In this document: positions 10,501-18,631 of the stretch, piece after piece
Layout: every line of letters starts with the position of its first letter
How positions within the stretch are numbered: the first letter of the stretch is position 1
DNA from: Membranihabitans marinus
Lineage (GTDB): Bacteria > Bacteroidota > Bacteroidia > Chitinophagales > Saprospiraceae
Direction of reading: 5' to 3'
Length of the DNA stretch: 64,000 bases
Assembly: GCF_019802045.1 (NCBI RefSeq)
Contig: NZ_JAHVHU010000016.1
Location: forward strand, 62,001-126,000
The notes under the pieces: generated by a model
The model's database searches: none
Told to the model about the DNA's origin: nothing
The model's input: only the letters and a program-made list of their open reading frames with translations
Made by a program: the position numbers and the translations under genes

Positions 10501-10971
10501 TTATTGCATGCTGCTTACACAGATGCCGGGGGCCCTGAAACCAAGCCCTTGACTGGTCAGAAAACCATTTACCTGACCCGTCCGGTTTTGCATCCGTATC
10601 AGGCATCCGACATCAAAGGCGCTTCCACAGGCAGTCACGATGGGACGGAGTTCTTACTGGTGAATGAATCAATTGCTCAAGCAGAACTCGGATCGGTGGA
10701 TTTCACGGGAATAAAAAGCATTGATATCGTAATCGCTCCAGCCGGAGAAGCGGAAGGAACGGCAGAGATTTCTCTGCGCCACGGAAGTGCGACAGGTGAT
10801 TTAATTGCCTCGGGGACAAGTCCCGCCAATGCACCAGTGATGACCCCCTCAATTGTACAGATGGAGGTAGGTCCTGAATTTCGGGAAATTCAAGACAATA
10901 TTTGGTTGGTCGTCAAGCGGGCGAATAATGCGCCTGCTATGGCCATTATTAAATTAATCTTGAAGCCCTGA
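7540..10971 (+). CDS. ThuA - sugar dehydrogenase - PKD - cytochrome c - CBM6-like fusion lipoprotein
   Basis: A very long (1143-residue) secreted multidomain protein with a lipoprotein signal ending LAGC. Domains in order: ThuA (about 28-250: PKILVFSKTAGFRHG, GGGFVGIHAAADTEYDW, the PGHTSESF segment); a glucose/sorbosone dehydrogenase propeller (about 265-705: MGFMGIKADPDYENN, CCHTAGSIAFDRDGN, GKILRIKV, GNRNPYRIS); a PKD domain (about 713-800); a cytochrome c domain with C887-A-S-C890-H891 and later MSAHPDINDDDVKKIVSWI; and a C-terminal CBM6-like beta-sandwich. Known relatives are annotated as PQQ-dependent sugar dehydrogenases. The protein should bind glycans, oxidise them at the cell surface and pass electrons to its haem. 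The exact substrate and cofactor are not visible. It sits next to a DUF1080 gene. Confidence 0.9.
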   Translation: MHTKFFAYGCVLFILSILAGCGPKTKPGTPKILVFSKTAGFRHGNIEDATKAIVELGERKGFEVEASEDASLFTDENLKQYAAILFMSTTGDILNTNQEIAMERYIQAGGGFVGIHAAADTEYDWKWYGRLVGAYFKSHPRQQEADLVIHPDARFPLLDSFPNPWNRKDEWYNFRAVPDHVNVLVSIDESSYEGGENGDDHPMVWYHEYDGGRAFYMEPGHTSESFEEPLYLDLLYAGIEYAMGDNHVLDYSKATSLFQPDENRFSKIQLASALDEPTEMTILPDHSVLIAERKGGLMYYDPQTDETTQVGKFDVYHHTDVEGVNVEMGFMGIKADPDYENNHWVYVFYSPMDASVDRLSRFKFEDGNWDMSSEQIILDVETDRDICCHTAGSIAFDRDGNLFLSTGDNTTPFDEKDPETGKKFPINLHGYAPLDDRPGFYNYDGRRAPGNTNDLRGKILRIKVQEDGSYTIPEGNLFDPENDLARPEIYVMGNRNPYRISVDQKTGYLYWGEVGPDARNDSLDTRGPRGYDEVNQAREAGNFGWPYFVGDNYAYWEYDYDTGESLFQYDPEKPVNTSRHNTGMKELPPAQPAFIYYPYGVSKDFPILKSGGRNAMAGPVYYRDLFPKENQLSEYFDGKLFIYDWIRNWVMLVTMDDEGDLLRIDPFMAGTRFYNLIDMELGPDGTLYFLEYGTGWFTMNENSGLYRLAYNPGNRPPAAELKAESLAGPVPFELRLDAGGSSDPDEDALSYSWYLNDELLTTTEEAEFTHTIEKPGAYAVHVVVDDGNDGVARSGLVTVVAGNSRPVVDIEIDGNHQFYFDDEPIRYTVHVDDAEDGSLEKGELESSRLTFKTDYLESFDEAATTLGHQETIDPALEVESIIASNDCASCHKKEGKSVGPSYVDVSMKYKDDPNAEAYLIGKIKEGGSGVWGEVAMSAHPDINDDDVKKIVSWIRSLSEDQQEKVSHDRSGKLIPRKEFKLTEDGVLLLHAAYTDAGGPETKPLTGQKTIYLTRPVLHPYQASDIKGASTGSHDGTEFLLVNESIAQAELGSVDFTGIKSIDIVIAPAGEAEGTAEISLRHGSATGDLIASGTSPANAPVMTPSIVQMEVGPEFREIQDNIWLVVKRANNAPAMAIIKLILKP

Positions 10972-11345
10972 CGATCGTACAGGTGTGGAGCGTGGTTTCA
11001 CGGACAGACCACTGTTTTAAAGACCGAAATTGGTCTTGTCTTTTCAGGAACTACGCTTCCGGGTCCCTTGCGGTGTGCGAATTTCATTTCCTCTGCCGCA
11101 TCTCGTCATTGTGGACAAGCTTGTTGCGATACGACGGAGACGGTGCGGAAGGTACTGTGTGCACAGCGCTCCCGCTGAGGTTGATGTGCAAGTGCTGGAA
11201 AAGTTGAGTGCTTATAACATTACTTCCTACACCTTTTCATCGAGTTAATAAAAGTATAATTTAATGATAAATCCATGTGTGCTTTAGTAATTAAAGGCAG
11301 GCCGGTTATATTGTGCAATCTTAATTTAGAAAAAAATCAAATAGT
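10972..11345 (+). other. Intergenic stretch with a weak terminator-like hairpin
   Basis: About 370 bases. AAGACC (11020-11025) can pair with GGTCTT (11032-11037), followed by GTCTTTTC, a weak candidate terminator for the large fusion gene. Two overlapping 72-74-codon frames cross the middle but have no recognisable features and look like chance. The last 100 bases are AT-rich and probably carry the promoter of the next gene. Confidence 0.35.
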
Positions 11346-11822
11346 ATGCGTTTTTTAAGCACATTTTTAACCCTTTCTCTTTTTGTTGGCGGAATAGCTT
11401 TGCAGGCACAGGTAGCGCCACCGGCTCAGCCAAAACTATTGAGCTCAGAAGAAGTTTCTGATCAACAAGTGAATCAATTTGTCGATGCATTGCAGTATGT
11501 GCAACAAGTACAACAAGAATCCCAGCCCAAAATGCTGAAGGCTATTCAGGATGAAGGCCTTGAGCCACAGCAGTTTATTCAGGCCGCACAGGCTACTCAG
11601 CAAGGGAAAGAAACGGGACTGAATGAAGCGGATGAAAAAAAGTTTCAATCTGTTCAGAAAAAAGTCGAAGAAATTCAAGTTGAAGCCAATAGTCAGATCG
11701 AGTCAAAAATCAAGGATGAAAACATGACCTTGGAGCGTTTTAATCAGATTTACTTATCCTACCAGCAAAGCCCTGAGCTGAAACAGCGCATCGAGGCCCA
11801 ACTTCAGGAAAACAGTAAATAA
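11346..11822 (+). CDS. Secreted DUF4168 domain protein
   Basis: A 158-residue protein with a signal peptide ending at about LQAQ (residue 22). The mature part is helical, rich in Gln and Glu, and matches DUF4168: EEVSDQQVNQFVDALQYVQQVQQE followed by MLKAIQDEGLEPQQFIQAAQ and a C-terminal MTLERFNQIYLSYQQSPELKQRI. The family is periplasmic and of unknown function. The start ATG directly precedes a normal signal peptide. A short inverted repeat (AACAGGT 11821-11827 with ACCTGTT 11850-11856) lies right after the stop codon but lacks a T-run. Confidence 0.8.
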   Translation: MRFLSTFLTLSLFVGGIALQAQVAPPAQPKLLSSEEVSDQQVNQFVDALQYVQQVQQESQPKMLKAIQDEGLEPQQFIQAAQATQQGKETGLNEADEKKFQSVQKKVEEIQVEANSQIESKIKDENMTLERFNQIYLSYQQSPELKQRIEAQLQENSK

Positions 11823-11890
11823 CAGGTATCAACAAAGCTTCATCGCCTAACCTGTTGCAATCCGAAAAATATTTTTCGTAAATTGTAGGA

Positions 11891-13603
11891 ATGGGGCGTC
11901 GACGAAGACTTTTAACGACGGTATGGTTGGTGCTGAGTATTGGTCAGATTAATGCTCAACTAAATCATAGCGAAAAAATCATATTGGATTCTGTTTCAAT
12001 ATATCCACACCATGGGTTTGAATTCGACGGGGGATATGTGGTCGGTGGTGCGGAGAATAGTTGCCACATCGCCACAGTCTGGAAAATGGATGAAAGTTTC
12101 CGCCGGGTGCAGACGAAGCAACTAATCCATGATTCATATGAGATTAGTGCAATGTATGACATGACGAAGAATGATTCTGTCATCGAAGTGATGACATGGC
12201 AATTGCAAACCGAAGATGTCACCAGTGCGGAAGGAATTAAGTGGTACGCTGTGGATCCGGTGGATCTCACCATTCTCGATTCACTATATATTCCAGAATT
12301 GCATTCAAAAGATGGTCTTTTTTTAGATTCCTTGTGGGTGGTGCATACGCGCGACGACACCTTGCTATTTATCTCTCCGGTGGATGGACGTACTGTACAT
12401 AAACAACCGTTCAGCACTGGTCCTAATCATCTCACAGCAGCTCCTTCAGGAGTTGCATCATGGCGTGATTCAATGGTTTTTCTGATCGATTCAGCTTATC
12501 GGGTGGATACCTTTCACTTTGATCATCAGGTTCTGGATGTGGTCACAAATTCAAATGCATTGTATGTATTGACTACTGATTCAGTCTGGGCGATAAACTC
12601 ACCTCATACTGGTTTTATTTTCCGCGCTGAAAAATCACCGGAGGGTGCTCGTGCCTTGTTGTTCCAACCTTTTGTCCCTGCATTAGTCGTCTTTACGACA
12701 TCAAGCACCTGTGTATATTTGGATCTTAACACATTAACACCGGTGCAAGAAGTGCAGTTGTATTACAATGAATTTCATCAGGAAGATGTGAACTATGTTG
12801 CGCTGGATGACGGTAGTATTCTACGTCTGGGTACGACACGGGTAAAGGGACGGAGTAGGGGCTCCATCCGTTATGGACAGGAAATGGGGTTTTTTCATCG
12901 TTTCAATGAAGAGTATACAGAAGGTGGTATTCTTCGGAGCGATTTGAAATTGAAGGAAGTAAGCATCAGAGATGACTATTATGGAACAAAACCCAAGCTG
13001 ATATTGGGTGATTCGGCATATTTCATATCAGCAGACAGTGACACGAGAATAAGCTGGAAATTTGAAAATGTAGGCCATGATCAGGTGGGCTCCGGATTGA
13101 CTGCTACCAATCGGCTGTTTGCTTTTAACTGTACTGAAGGCTATTATACTCAGATATTAGACGCTATCTTTTCACCAGGTGGGTCCGGAGGGGAAGGATT
13201 TAACTATCAAAAGCAGGATGACCTGACCGTTGGCCACGAAGAAAAAGTGCTGGTTTATACAGCATATCCAAACGGCCATTATGATGCTGATTTTTCTGAT
13301 AATTATCAATTCTTCACCTTTCGGTATGTTCTGAGTGATGCTTTGCAGGAATTACGAGCAGATGAACTTTATATTTATCCAAATCCGGCAGGTGAGCGCG
13401 TGTATATCAGCACAACGAATGGGGCTGGCATTCAGTCTAGTAGATTACTCACTATAGACGGAGCGCTTGTAGCTAAAATGCAGCCGGATAAACCGACCGC
13501 AGAGATCGAACTTCCGATAAATAATCTTCTGCCTGGTGTGTATATACTTCGTGTTCATACCTCAAAAGGAACGACCGTAAAAAAACTCCTGATTACAAGA
13601 TAG
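11891..13603 (+). CDS. Secreted protein with T9SS type A sorting domain
   Basis: A 570-residue protein with an arginine-rich signal peptide (MGRRRRLLTTVWLVLSIGQINAQ) and a C-terminal sorting domain starting at about residue 494 (ELYIYPNPAGERVYIS; later LLPGVYILRV and TVKKLLI). That domain is the signature of cargo exported by the type IX secretion system of Bacteroidota. The body has repeated beta-strand segments with alternating Asp/Ser-rich loops, as in WD- or kelch-like propellers, but I recognise no catalytic domain. It is probably surface-attached or released. Function unknown. Confidence 0.75.
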   Translation: MGRRRRLLTTVWLVLSIGQINAQLNHSEKIILDSVSIYPHHGFEFDGGYVVGGAENSCHIATVWKMDESFRRVQTKQLIHDSYEISAMYDMTKNDSVIEVMTWQLQTEDVTSAEGIKWYAVDPVDLTILDSLYIPELHSKDGLFLDSLWVVHTRDDTLLFISPVDGRTVHKQPFSTGPNHLTAAPSGVASWRDSMVFLIDSAYRVDTFHFDHQVLDVVTNSNALYVLTTDSVWAINSPHTGFIFRAEKSPEGARALLFQPFVPALVVFTTSSTCVYLDLNTLTPVQEVQLYYNEFHQEDVNYVALDDGSILRLGTTRVKGRSRGSIRYGQEMGFFHRFNEEYTEGGILRSDLKLKEVSIRDDYYGTKPKLILGDSAYFISADSDTRISWKFENVGHDQVGSGLTATNRLFAFNCTEGYYTQILDAIFSPGGSGGEGFNYQKQDDLTVGHEEKVLVYTAYPNGHYDADFSDNYQFFTFRYVLSDALQELRADELYIYPNPAGERVYISTTNGAGIQSSRLLTIDGALVAKMQPDKPTAEIELPINNLLPGVYILRVHTSKGTTVKKLLITR

Positions 13604-13716
13604 CTCGATATTGCTTCAGACATTATTTTCCGTGGGATCGCGAAACCTGGTAGCGTATTTTCAGGAAAAGCTGTGGCCTGCATGAGTATGAGGAGGCATT
13701 TCCGTTTGAAGCAAAG

Positions 13717-13775
13717 AACATGTCAATCCTGTGTTGTTCCCGGTGGAGAAACAATCCAGGATTGACATGTTTTTG
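13717..13775. terminator. Long hairpin between convergent genes
   Basis: AACATGTCAATCCTG (13717-13731) is the exact reverse complement of 13757-13771, with extra inner pairing (TTGTT with AACAA). A short T-run follows on the plus strand and TTCTTTG on the minus strand. The position between the convergent T9SS cargo gene and ArsR gene fits a bidirectional terminator. The 15-base perfect stem is unusually long. Confidence 0.6.
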
Positions 13776-13919
13776 ATCTGTGACAATTCGTTTTCTGAAG
13801 ATGTCATGAGCTCATAAACAGTCCCTGTGGTTTCGAATAAATTTCGACGCACTTATCCAGTAGATGGAAATACAATCACTTTATTCAACAATATATCCTG
13901 TCGTCAGACCTTAATAACG

Positions 13920-14258
13920 CTAGGATGTAGTGCTGGATAGGTGGTAGATTTCATCTGTGTGTGTAAATTTACTCACCGCGTGAGCAGCTTGTTCGACTCG
14001 TCTGTAATTCAACATGTAGTGAACAAATTTACCATCTCGTTCATGATTCACAATATCTGCTTCTCGTAGAATACGCAGATGCTGTGAAGTGATCGATTGT
14101 TCGATGTTGAGTGACTTGTAAATGTTGTTCACATTCGTGGTCCCCTGGCTGTGGATGTAGTTAAGAATCCTTAGCCGAAGGGGATGAGCAAGCGCATGGG
14201 CAATAACCCAGGCCTTGCTAACCCGTTCGGGGTTAAGCGTAACCTTAGAAATTTTCAT
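13920..14258 (-). CDS. ArsR-family winged-helix regulator
   Basis: A 112-residue DNA-binding protein. Residues 20 to 90 form an ArsR-type winged helix: ALAHPLRLRILNYIHSQG, then the recognition segment LNIEQSITSQHLRILREADIV and the wing HERDGKFVHYML. There is no cysteine metal-binding motif of the ELCV(C/G)D type in the recognition helix, so metal sensing is not supported. It is cytoplasmic and probably dimeric. It is about 37% similar by eye to the ArsR protein encoded at 14.6 kb on the same strand, suggesting an old duplication. The target is unknown; the neighbouring 376-base gap may hold its own operator. Confidence 0.85.
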   Translation of the reverse strand: MKISKVTLNPERVSKAWVIAHALAHPLRLRILNYIHSQGTTNVNNIYKSLNIEQSITSQHLRILREADIVNHERDGKFVHYMLNYRRVEQAAHAVSKFTHTDEIYHLSSTTS

Positions 14259-14635
14259 TAATCGTAGTTTTCGTAGTTTTAAAATAAACCTTAGAAAACA
14301 AATATTAAATAAAAAAATATATATACCAAAGAAACTTGCGAAAAAATTCGTAAGTATTTTGTAACAGTTGTTAAGTTTTTTCGGGTGCCGGCAGGAATAC
14401 TTTCAGTAAGAGTGGCTAACTGACTGGAACATAGGAGGGCATCGGACGGAAATCGATGCCTGAAATGACCAAAAATGCCACATCAAAAAGATGCAGCATT
14501 CTGGCTGTTTAGGTTCTTTCTTAGTATCTCTTACACAGAGTCTATAGAATTGATTCAGAAAATTTGAGTTATTTCACTAAGGACACATCGTATAGATTGT
14601 CATAACTAAACCGACTTGTTTGTAGTGTAAAATTT
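14259..14635. other. Intergenic stretch between two ArsR genes
   Basis: An AT-rich 377-base stretch. GGCATCG (14438-14444) and CGATGCC (14454-14460) form a seven-base stem with a nine-base loop but no T-run. No open frame is convincing. It must contain the promoter of the 13.9-kb ArsR gene; I could not find a clear TAnnTTTG element. Confidence 0.35.
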
Positions 14636-14974
14636 TTACTCCGCGAGTTCTTCTACTAATCGATTGATCTGCTTTAAGCGTTCTTTATCCAGCGAATAGT
14701 AGATGTATTTGCCTTGTCTTTCGGTGCTGACAACTCCAGCTCTCCGTAATATGGCAAGATGTTGGGAGGCGACGCTTTGCTCCAGTCGGAGCTTGATATA
14801 AATATCGGTCACGGTCATCTCGTTGTTTTCTTCCAACAAGCTGATAATTCTTTGTCTCAATTTGTGGTTCACGGCGCGCAAGACCAAAACGGCTTTTCGC
14901 AGCTCGGCGTAATTCAGAAGGATGTCCTTCTTTCCCATTTTCAGTGAGTACGTCTCTTTTTTATGCTTTCTCAT
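14636..14974 (-). CDS. ArsR-family winged-helix regulator
   Basis: A 112-residue winged-helix protein: VLRAVNHKLRQRIISLLEENNEMTV, the recognition segment LRLEQSVASQHLAILRRAGVV and the wing ERQGKYIYYSL. As in its paralogue at 13.9 kb, the metal-site cysteines of classical ArsR/SmtB proteins are absent. A second ATG at 14938 (MGKKDILL) would remove a basic N-terminal tail and is equally possible. It is probably monocistronic; the distance to tsaB is 154 bases. The inducer and target are not visible. Confidence 0.85.
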   Translation of the reverse strand: MRKHKKETYSLKMGKKDILLNYAELRKAVLVLRAVNHKLRQRIISLLEENNEMTVTDIYIKLRLEQSVASQHLAILRRAGVVSTERQGKYIYYSLDKERLKQINRLVEELAE

Positions 14975-15128
14975 TTTTCATGTTTTAGGCTTATAAATGA
15001 CAGTTTATCTTAATACCAAAACTGTACCAAAAACTGATAAGCCACATGGTTTGTCCTGAAATTTATTAACGCCTAGCTTCCAAACGCAAATATACAATAA
15101 GTAAATGAGATATGTAAACACTTGATAA

Positions 15129-15812
15129 CTAATTGAAGTAAACTTTTTTAGAGGTCGTAATGTTGGGCTTTTTGATGTAAATTGGTGTGGTTGCAAAAAG
15201 ATTAGAAATATTATCAGATTTGAGGAGTTGATCGGAAATGCGACTCATCATTCCTGCATCGACCTCCACATCTGCTCCAATCCATTGATTGTGTTCCGGC
15301 CAGAGATCCTTCCATTTTTTTACACCGCTTCCGATAAAACACACTTTTTGTTCGATCAAGGCACTGTAGGACATTTCATTAAGAATTTTGGCTTTGTAGT
15401 TCATAGGTTGGTCCAGGTTGCGTACAGGATCCGTCGTATAAACCTCCATGCGTCGTGCATCGATCATGGGAATGTAATAGGCTGCCCCGGGATACTTCTT
15501 CATTGCATAATCTACGAGGATGTCCAGACCCGACGGAGCAAGGAGGGGTATATCGAGTCCGTAGCACAGCCCTTTGGCCGTGGCCATACCTATTCGTAAA
15601 GCGGTATAAGATCCAGGACCGCTGTTCACGCTGACAGCGTCAATATCCTGCATGGAGCATCCACATTTACTGAGCAGTTCGTCCGTGAGAATGTTTATAT
15701 CCCGGCCATGTTGCAATGGTTCATCATTGATCTCCATGTGTAGCAGTCGACCATCCTGTGCCATTGCCACGGAACAAAGAGTTGAGGAGGCATCAATTTG
15801 TAATATATGCAT
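15129..15812 (-). CDS. tsaB: tRNA threonylcarbamoyladenosine biosynthesis protein TsaB
   Basis: A 227-residue partner protein of TsaD in the synthesis of N6-threonylcarbamoyladenosine at position 37 of ANN-decoding tRNAs. The N-terminal half has the ASKHA fold: ILQIDASSTLCSVAMAQDG, then VNSGPGSYTALRIGMATAKGLCYGLDIPL, the signature block of TsaB. The C-terminal half is shorter and variable, as usual. I start at the ATG at 15812 (MHILQIDASS), not the frame start at 15839, since the longer form would overlap the upstream protease gene and add a tail unusual for the family. The gene lies 10 bases after the S41 protease, probably co-transcribed with it. Confidence 0.92.
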   Translation of the reverse strand: MHILQIDASSTLCSVAMAQDGRLLHMEINDEPLQHGRDINILTDELLSKCGCSMQDIDAVSVNSGPGSYTALRIGMATAKGLCYGLDIPLLAPSGLDILVDYAMKKYPGAAYYIPMIDARRMEVYTTDPVRNLDQPMNYKAKILNEMSYSALIEQKVCFIGSGVKKWKDLWPEHNQWIGADVEVDAGMMSRISDQLLKSDNISNLFATTPIYIKKPNITTSKKVYFN

Positions 15813-15822
15813 GGTTCGGGCC

Positions 15823-17460
15823 TTATTTGTTTGATTCAAGTATGGACTGATACAAATCTTTGTTTTTCATAATTTGAATAGCCTCATCAATTTGAGGGTC
15901 GTGTTGCAAGGAGTAGAGTATCTTTCCTTTTTGCAGGTAATACCGACTTGCTATTTCCATTCCCAGTCGCGTATTGATGATTTGCTTGTGGGCATCCAAT
16001 GCTTTGTTTTTCTCTTCAACCAGTTCCTTTCTTATTTTTTGAACTTCTTTCTTAAAGTCATGGTCATTATCCAAGGTTTTTTCGAAATTATCCAATGCAA
16101 TTTGTTGTTCGGAGTGAAAATCAAAATGGTTGTCCTTGAGGTAATTTTTCCAATCTTCATAATCCGTAAAATCAAATTCGTGCGCCGGATCTATCGTATC
16201 ATGGGTCAAATAATAGTTGTTCGCATAATTAAAGATCATGTGATTTTTTTCAAGTTCTTGCAGAATTTGGGGGTTGATGGTTCCGGATAGTTCGACATCT
16301 GGTTTGACGCCACCACCGTCCAACACTTCCCTGCCATTGGCGGTTTTGAAGACTGATCGCAGGGAATCCGCGATCATAACCGGTTCGCCTTCTTCGTCGT
16401 ATTCCACAGACTGGATGCAGCGCCCGCTGGGAATGTAATACTTCGAAATGGTCAGCTTCATTTGATTGTTATAGGGCAACCTTCGGGTGACCTGAACCAG
16501 CCCTTTGCCATACGTTCGCTCTCCGAGTAAAACGCCACGATCGTAGTCCTGAATAGCGCCGCTGACAATTTCCGAGGCGGAAGCTGAAGTCCCGTTGATT
16601 AGCACAACAACGGGTAATTCCTCGTCCACCGCGGCCATTCTGGTACGATAACTTTTATCTTCTTCCGGTTCTTTCCCTTTGGTTGTCGCAATGAGTTTTC
16701 CTTTGGGAAGAAATACATTGGATACATTTATGGCTTCACTAAGCAAACCGCCACCATTGCCTCTGAGGTCAAGAATAACTCCTTTCAGGTCTTCGTTTTT
16801 GTTCATCATTTCGAGCAAGGCACCGCGCACATTGTTTCCTGCATTTTGTGTAAAAGTGGTCAGCCCAATGTAACCATAACCATCGCGTACCATACCATGA
16901 TAGGGAACATTCTTGATGTTAACTTCCCCTTTTTGGACCGTAATTTGCTGGATCTCTTCAGATCCGAAGCGTTTGATGCCCAATACGATTTCTGACCCTC
17001 CCGTTCCCAAGAGTATATCCTTTACTTCTTCATTGGACTTTCCGGCTACATTGATGCCGTCCACCATCATGATTTGATCACCTGCCCGCAGCCCCGCCAT
17101 CACAGCAGGACCCCCTTCGTAGGGTTCAATGATGGTAATCGCATCATCTATTTTTTGTATTCTGGCACCAATGCCGTCGTACTTCCCCTGGGATTCAAAG
17201 CGATAATTTTCAATTTCTGATTCCGAATAAAAACGGGTGTAAGGATCCAGGGATTTCATGATGGCTTTTAATCCCAGGTTCATGGTCGTGGCCGGATTAA
17301 GATCATCGACATATAGTTTATTCAGGTTTTTATAGACTTCCGTGAATATTTCCAGGTTTTTTGTGATCTCAAATGCTTTACTGGATTTTGGCGTGTTGAT
17401 AAAAGCAAAAGAGGTCAGAAAGACCAGAATGAGTAAAGCGGTGTATTTGATCGATTTCAT
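15823..17460 (-). CDS. S41-family C-terminal processing peptidase with PDZ domain
   Basis: A 545-residue periplasmic serine protease with an N-terminal signal/anchor segment (about 5-22). A helical N-domain comes first, then a PDZ domain at about 95-180 (GIGARIQK, GGPAVMAGLRAGDQIMMVDG), then the peptidase domain with ILDLRGNGGGLLSEA, the nucleophile region TSASASE (291-297) and the general-base lysine K319 in TYGKGLVQ. The C-terminal 150 residues are helical. The family degrades or trims misfolded and tagged proteins and works in envelope maintenance. The Ser and Lys are both present, so it should be active. It precedes tsaB by 10 bases. Confidence 0.92.
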   Translation of the reverse strand: MKSIKYTALLILVFLTSFAFINTPKSSKAFEITKNLEIFTEVYKNLNKLYVDDLNPATTMNLGLKAIMKSLDPYTRFYSESEIENYRFESQGKYDGIGARIQKIDDAITIIEPYEGGPAVMAGLRAGDQIMMVDGINVAGKSNEEVKDILLGTGGSEIVLGIKRFGSEEIQQITVQKGEVNIKNVPYHGMVRDGYGYIGLTTFTQNAGNNVRGALLEMMNKNEDLKGVILDLRGNGGGLLSEAINVSNVFLPKGKLIATTKGKEPEEDKSYRTRMAAVDEELPVVVLINGTSASASEIVSGAIQDYDRGVLLGERTYGKGLVQVTRRLPYNNQMKLTISKYYIPSGRCIQSVEYDEEGEPVMIADSLRSVFKTANGREVLDGGGVKPDVELSGTINPQILQELEKNHMIFNYANNYYLTHDTIDPAHEFDFTDYEDWKNYLKDNHFDFHSEQQIALDNFEKTLDNDHDFKKEVQKIRKELVEEKNKALDAHKQIINTRLGMEIASRYYLQKGKILYSLQHDPQIDEAIQIMKNKDLYQSILESNK

Positions 17461-17856
17461 GGTATAATTTTTTTCAAACTTGTCTTAAATCTGGCTTGGC
17501 TTCTATAAATAATGGTGAGTCCGGCTCGATTCACATAGATTCTTTTTTAGACGCTACTTGATAGTTTGAGGCTGATGCAAGTGTGCGGTCGCGTTGAATC
17601 TCTCCTTACCTATAGGTCCACACCCGAATCCAAATATAGTTTAGTAACGCATGTAAGCTACCAATTGACATGTGAATAAACTAATTTCTACGGAAAATAC
17701 AAATGTGCCGTGCGAAATGTTTGCCGATAGGGTCAGACATCACTTCGTTGGTTTCGAAAAAAGCTTGCGGTATGCAGTGGTGCTGTAAAGTGCCCCCTCA
17801 CGCGCAGTTATGACCCCACCATGGGTAAGGCCGATTTGTACCGTCCTTCAGCGATC
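17461..17856. other. Intergenic stretch upstream of the S41 protease
   Basis: About 396 bases between the protease start and the end of the alpha/beta hydrolase gene, both on the minus strand. It should contain the protease promoter. I see no open frame worth calling, no tRNA and no strong hairpin. Confidence 0.35.
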
Positions 17857-18624
17857 TCAAACCCCTTTCATAATCGCTCGTACCTGTTCTTCAAATTCAT
17901 CTGGTTTCTCTGCATGCAACCAATGTCCGGCTCCTTCGATGGTCTCTATTTGGATGTTTGGAAACAATTGACGGAGCAGGTTGATGTTTTCCGAAGTTAC
18001 ATAACCGGATTTTCCCCCGCGCAGCAGAAAAGTGGGCTTGTCAAATATACGGCCGGTTTTGATCGCTTTCAGGATCTCTTCGTAATCCCTTTCAATCGTG
18101 TCGATATTCATTTTCCATCGGTACCCCTCCTTGGTTCTATCGATGTTTTTTGCAATAAAAAATACTACGCCCGGATCCTGGATTGTTTCGCTGAGCTTTT
18201 GCTCAATGTCTTTGCGGCTTTCCATCCTGGCGGGATCCACGGATCGAATGGCTTCGATAATATGGTCATGTCCCCGAGGGTAGGCTTGCGCACCGATATC
18301 AGCAATGATCAAGGCGCTGACCAGATCAGGTTGACTCAAAGCCAGTTCCATCGCTGCTTTTCCGCCCATAGAGTGGCCCAAGACGATGGGGTTCCTAATA
18401 TCGTGTTGTTGTATAAAATTCTTTACATCTTCAGCCATATCGCCGATTGTATGGCTTTCCGTGTGCGGTGATTTGCCATGGTTGCGAAGATCTACCAGGT
18501 AGACGGTGTAGTGTTCGGCCCATTTCCGTCCCAGGGTGGCCCAATTATCTAAAGCCCCGAATAATCCATGTAGGATGATCAAAGGTTCACCCTGGCCGTA
18601 TTTTTTGTAATTGAGTGTAGTCAT
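17857..18624 (-). CDS. Alpha/beta fold hydrolase (YbfF-type esterase)
   Basis: A 255-residue cytoplasmic alpha/beta hydrolase. Seen: the oxyanion-hole strand IILHGLFGALDNWATLG, VYLVDLRNHGKSPH, the nucleophile elbow GHSMGG with Ser85, and the histidine near the end in GAGHWLHAEKPDEF. This arrangement is that of YbfF-like acyl-CoA/short-chain esterases. The substrate is not predictable from sequence. It starts 8 bases after the toxin gene ends, so it may be co-transcribed with the toxin-antitoxin pair. Confidence 0.85.
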   Translation of the reverse strand: MTTLNYKKYGQGEPLIILHGLFGALDNWATLGRKWAEHYTVYLVDLRNHGKSPHTESHTIGDMAEDVKNFIQQHDIRNPIVLGHSMGGKAAMELALSQPDLVSALIIADIGAQAYPRGHDHIIEAIRSVDPARMESRKDIEQKLSETIQDPGVVFFIAKNIDRTKEGYRWKMNIDTIERDYEEILKAIKTGRIFDKPTFLLRGGKSGYVTSENINLLRQLFPNIQIETIEGAGHWLHAEKPDEFEEQVRAIMKGV

Positions 18625-18631
18625 AGTAAGG

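Noticed and set aside
10983-11248. Two overlapping plus-strand frames of 72-74 codons
   Set aside because: They overlap in different frames, have no domain or signal features and lie in an intergenic gap.
17821-18471. Plus-strand 216-codon frame
   Set aside because: Antisense shadow of the alpha/beta hydrolase gene, which has its full catalytic motifs.
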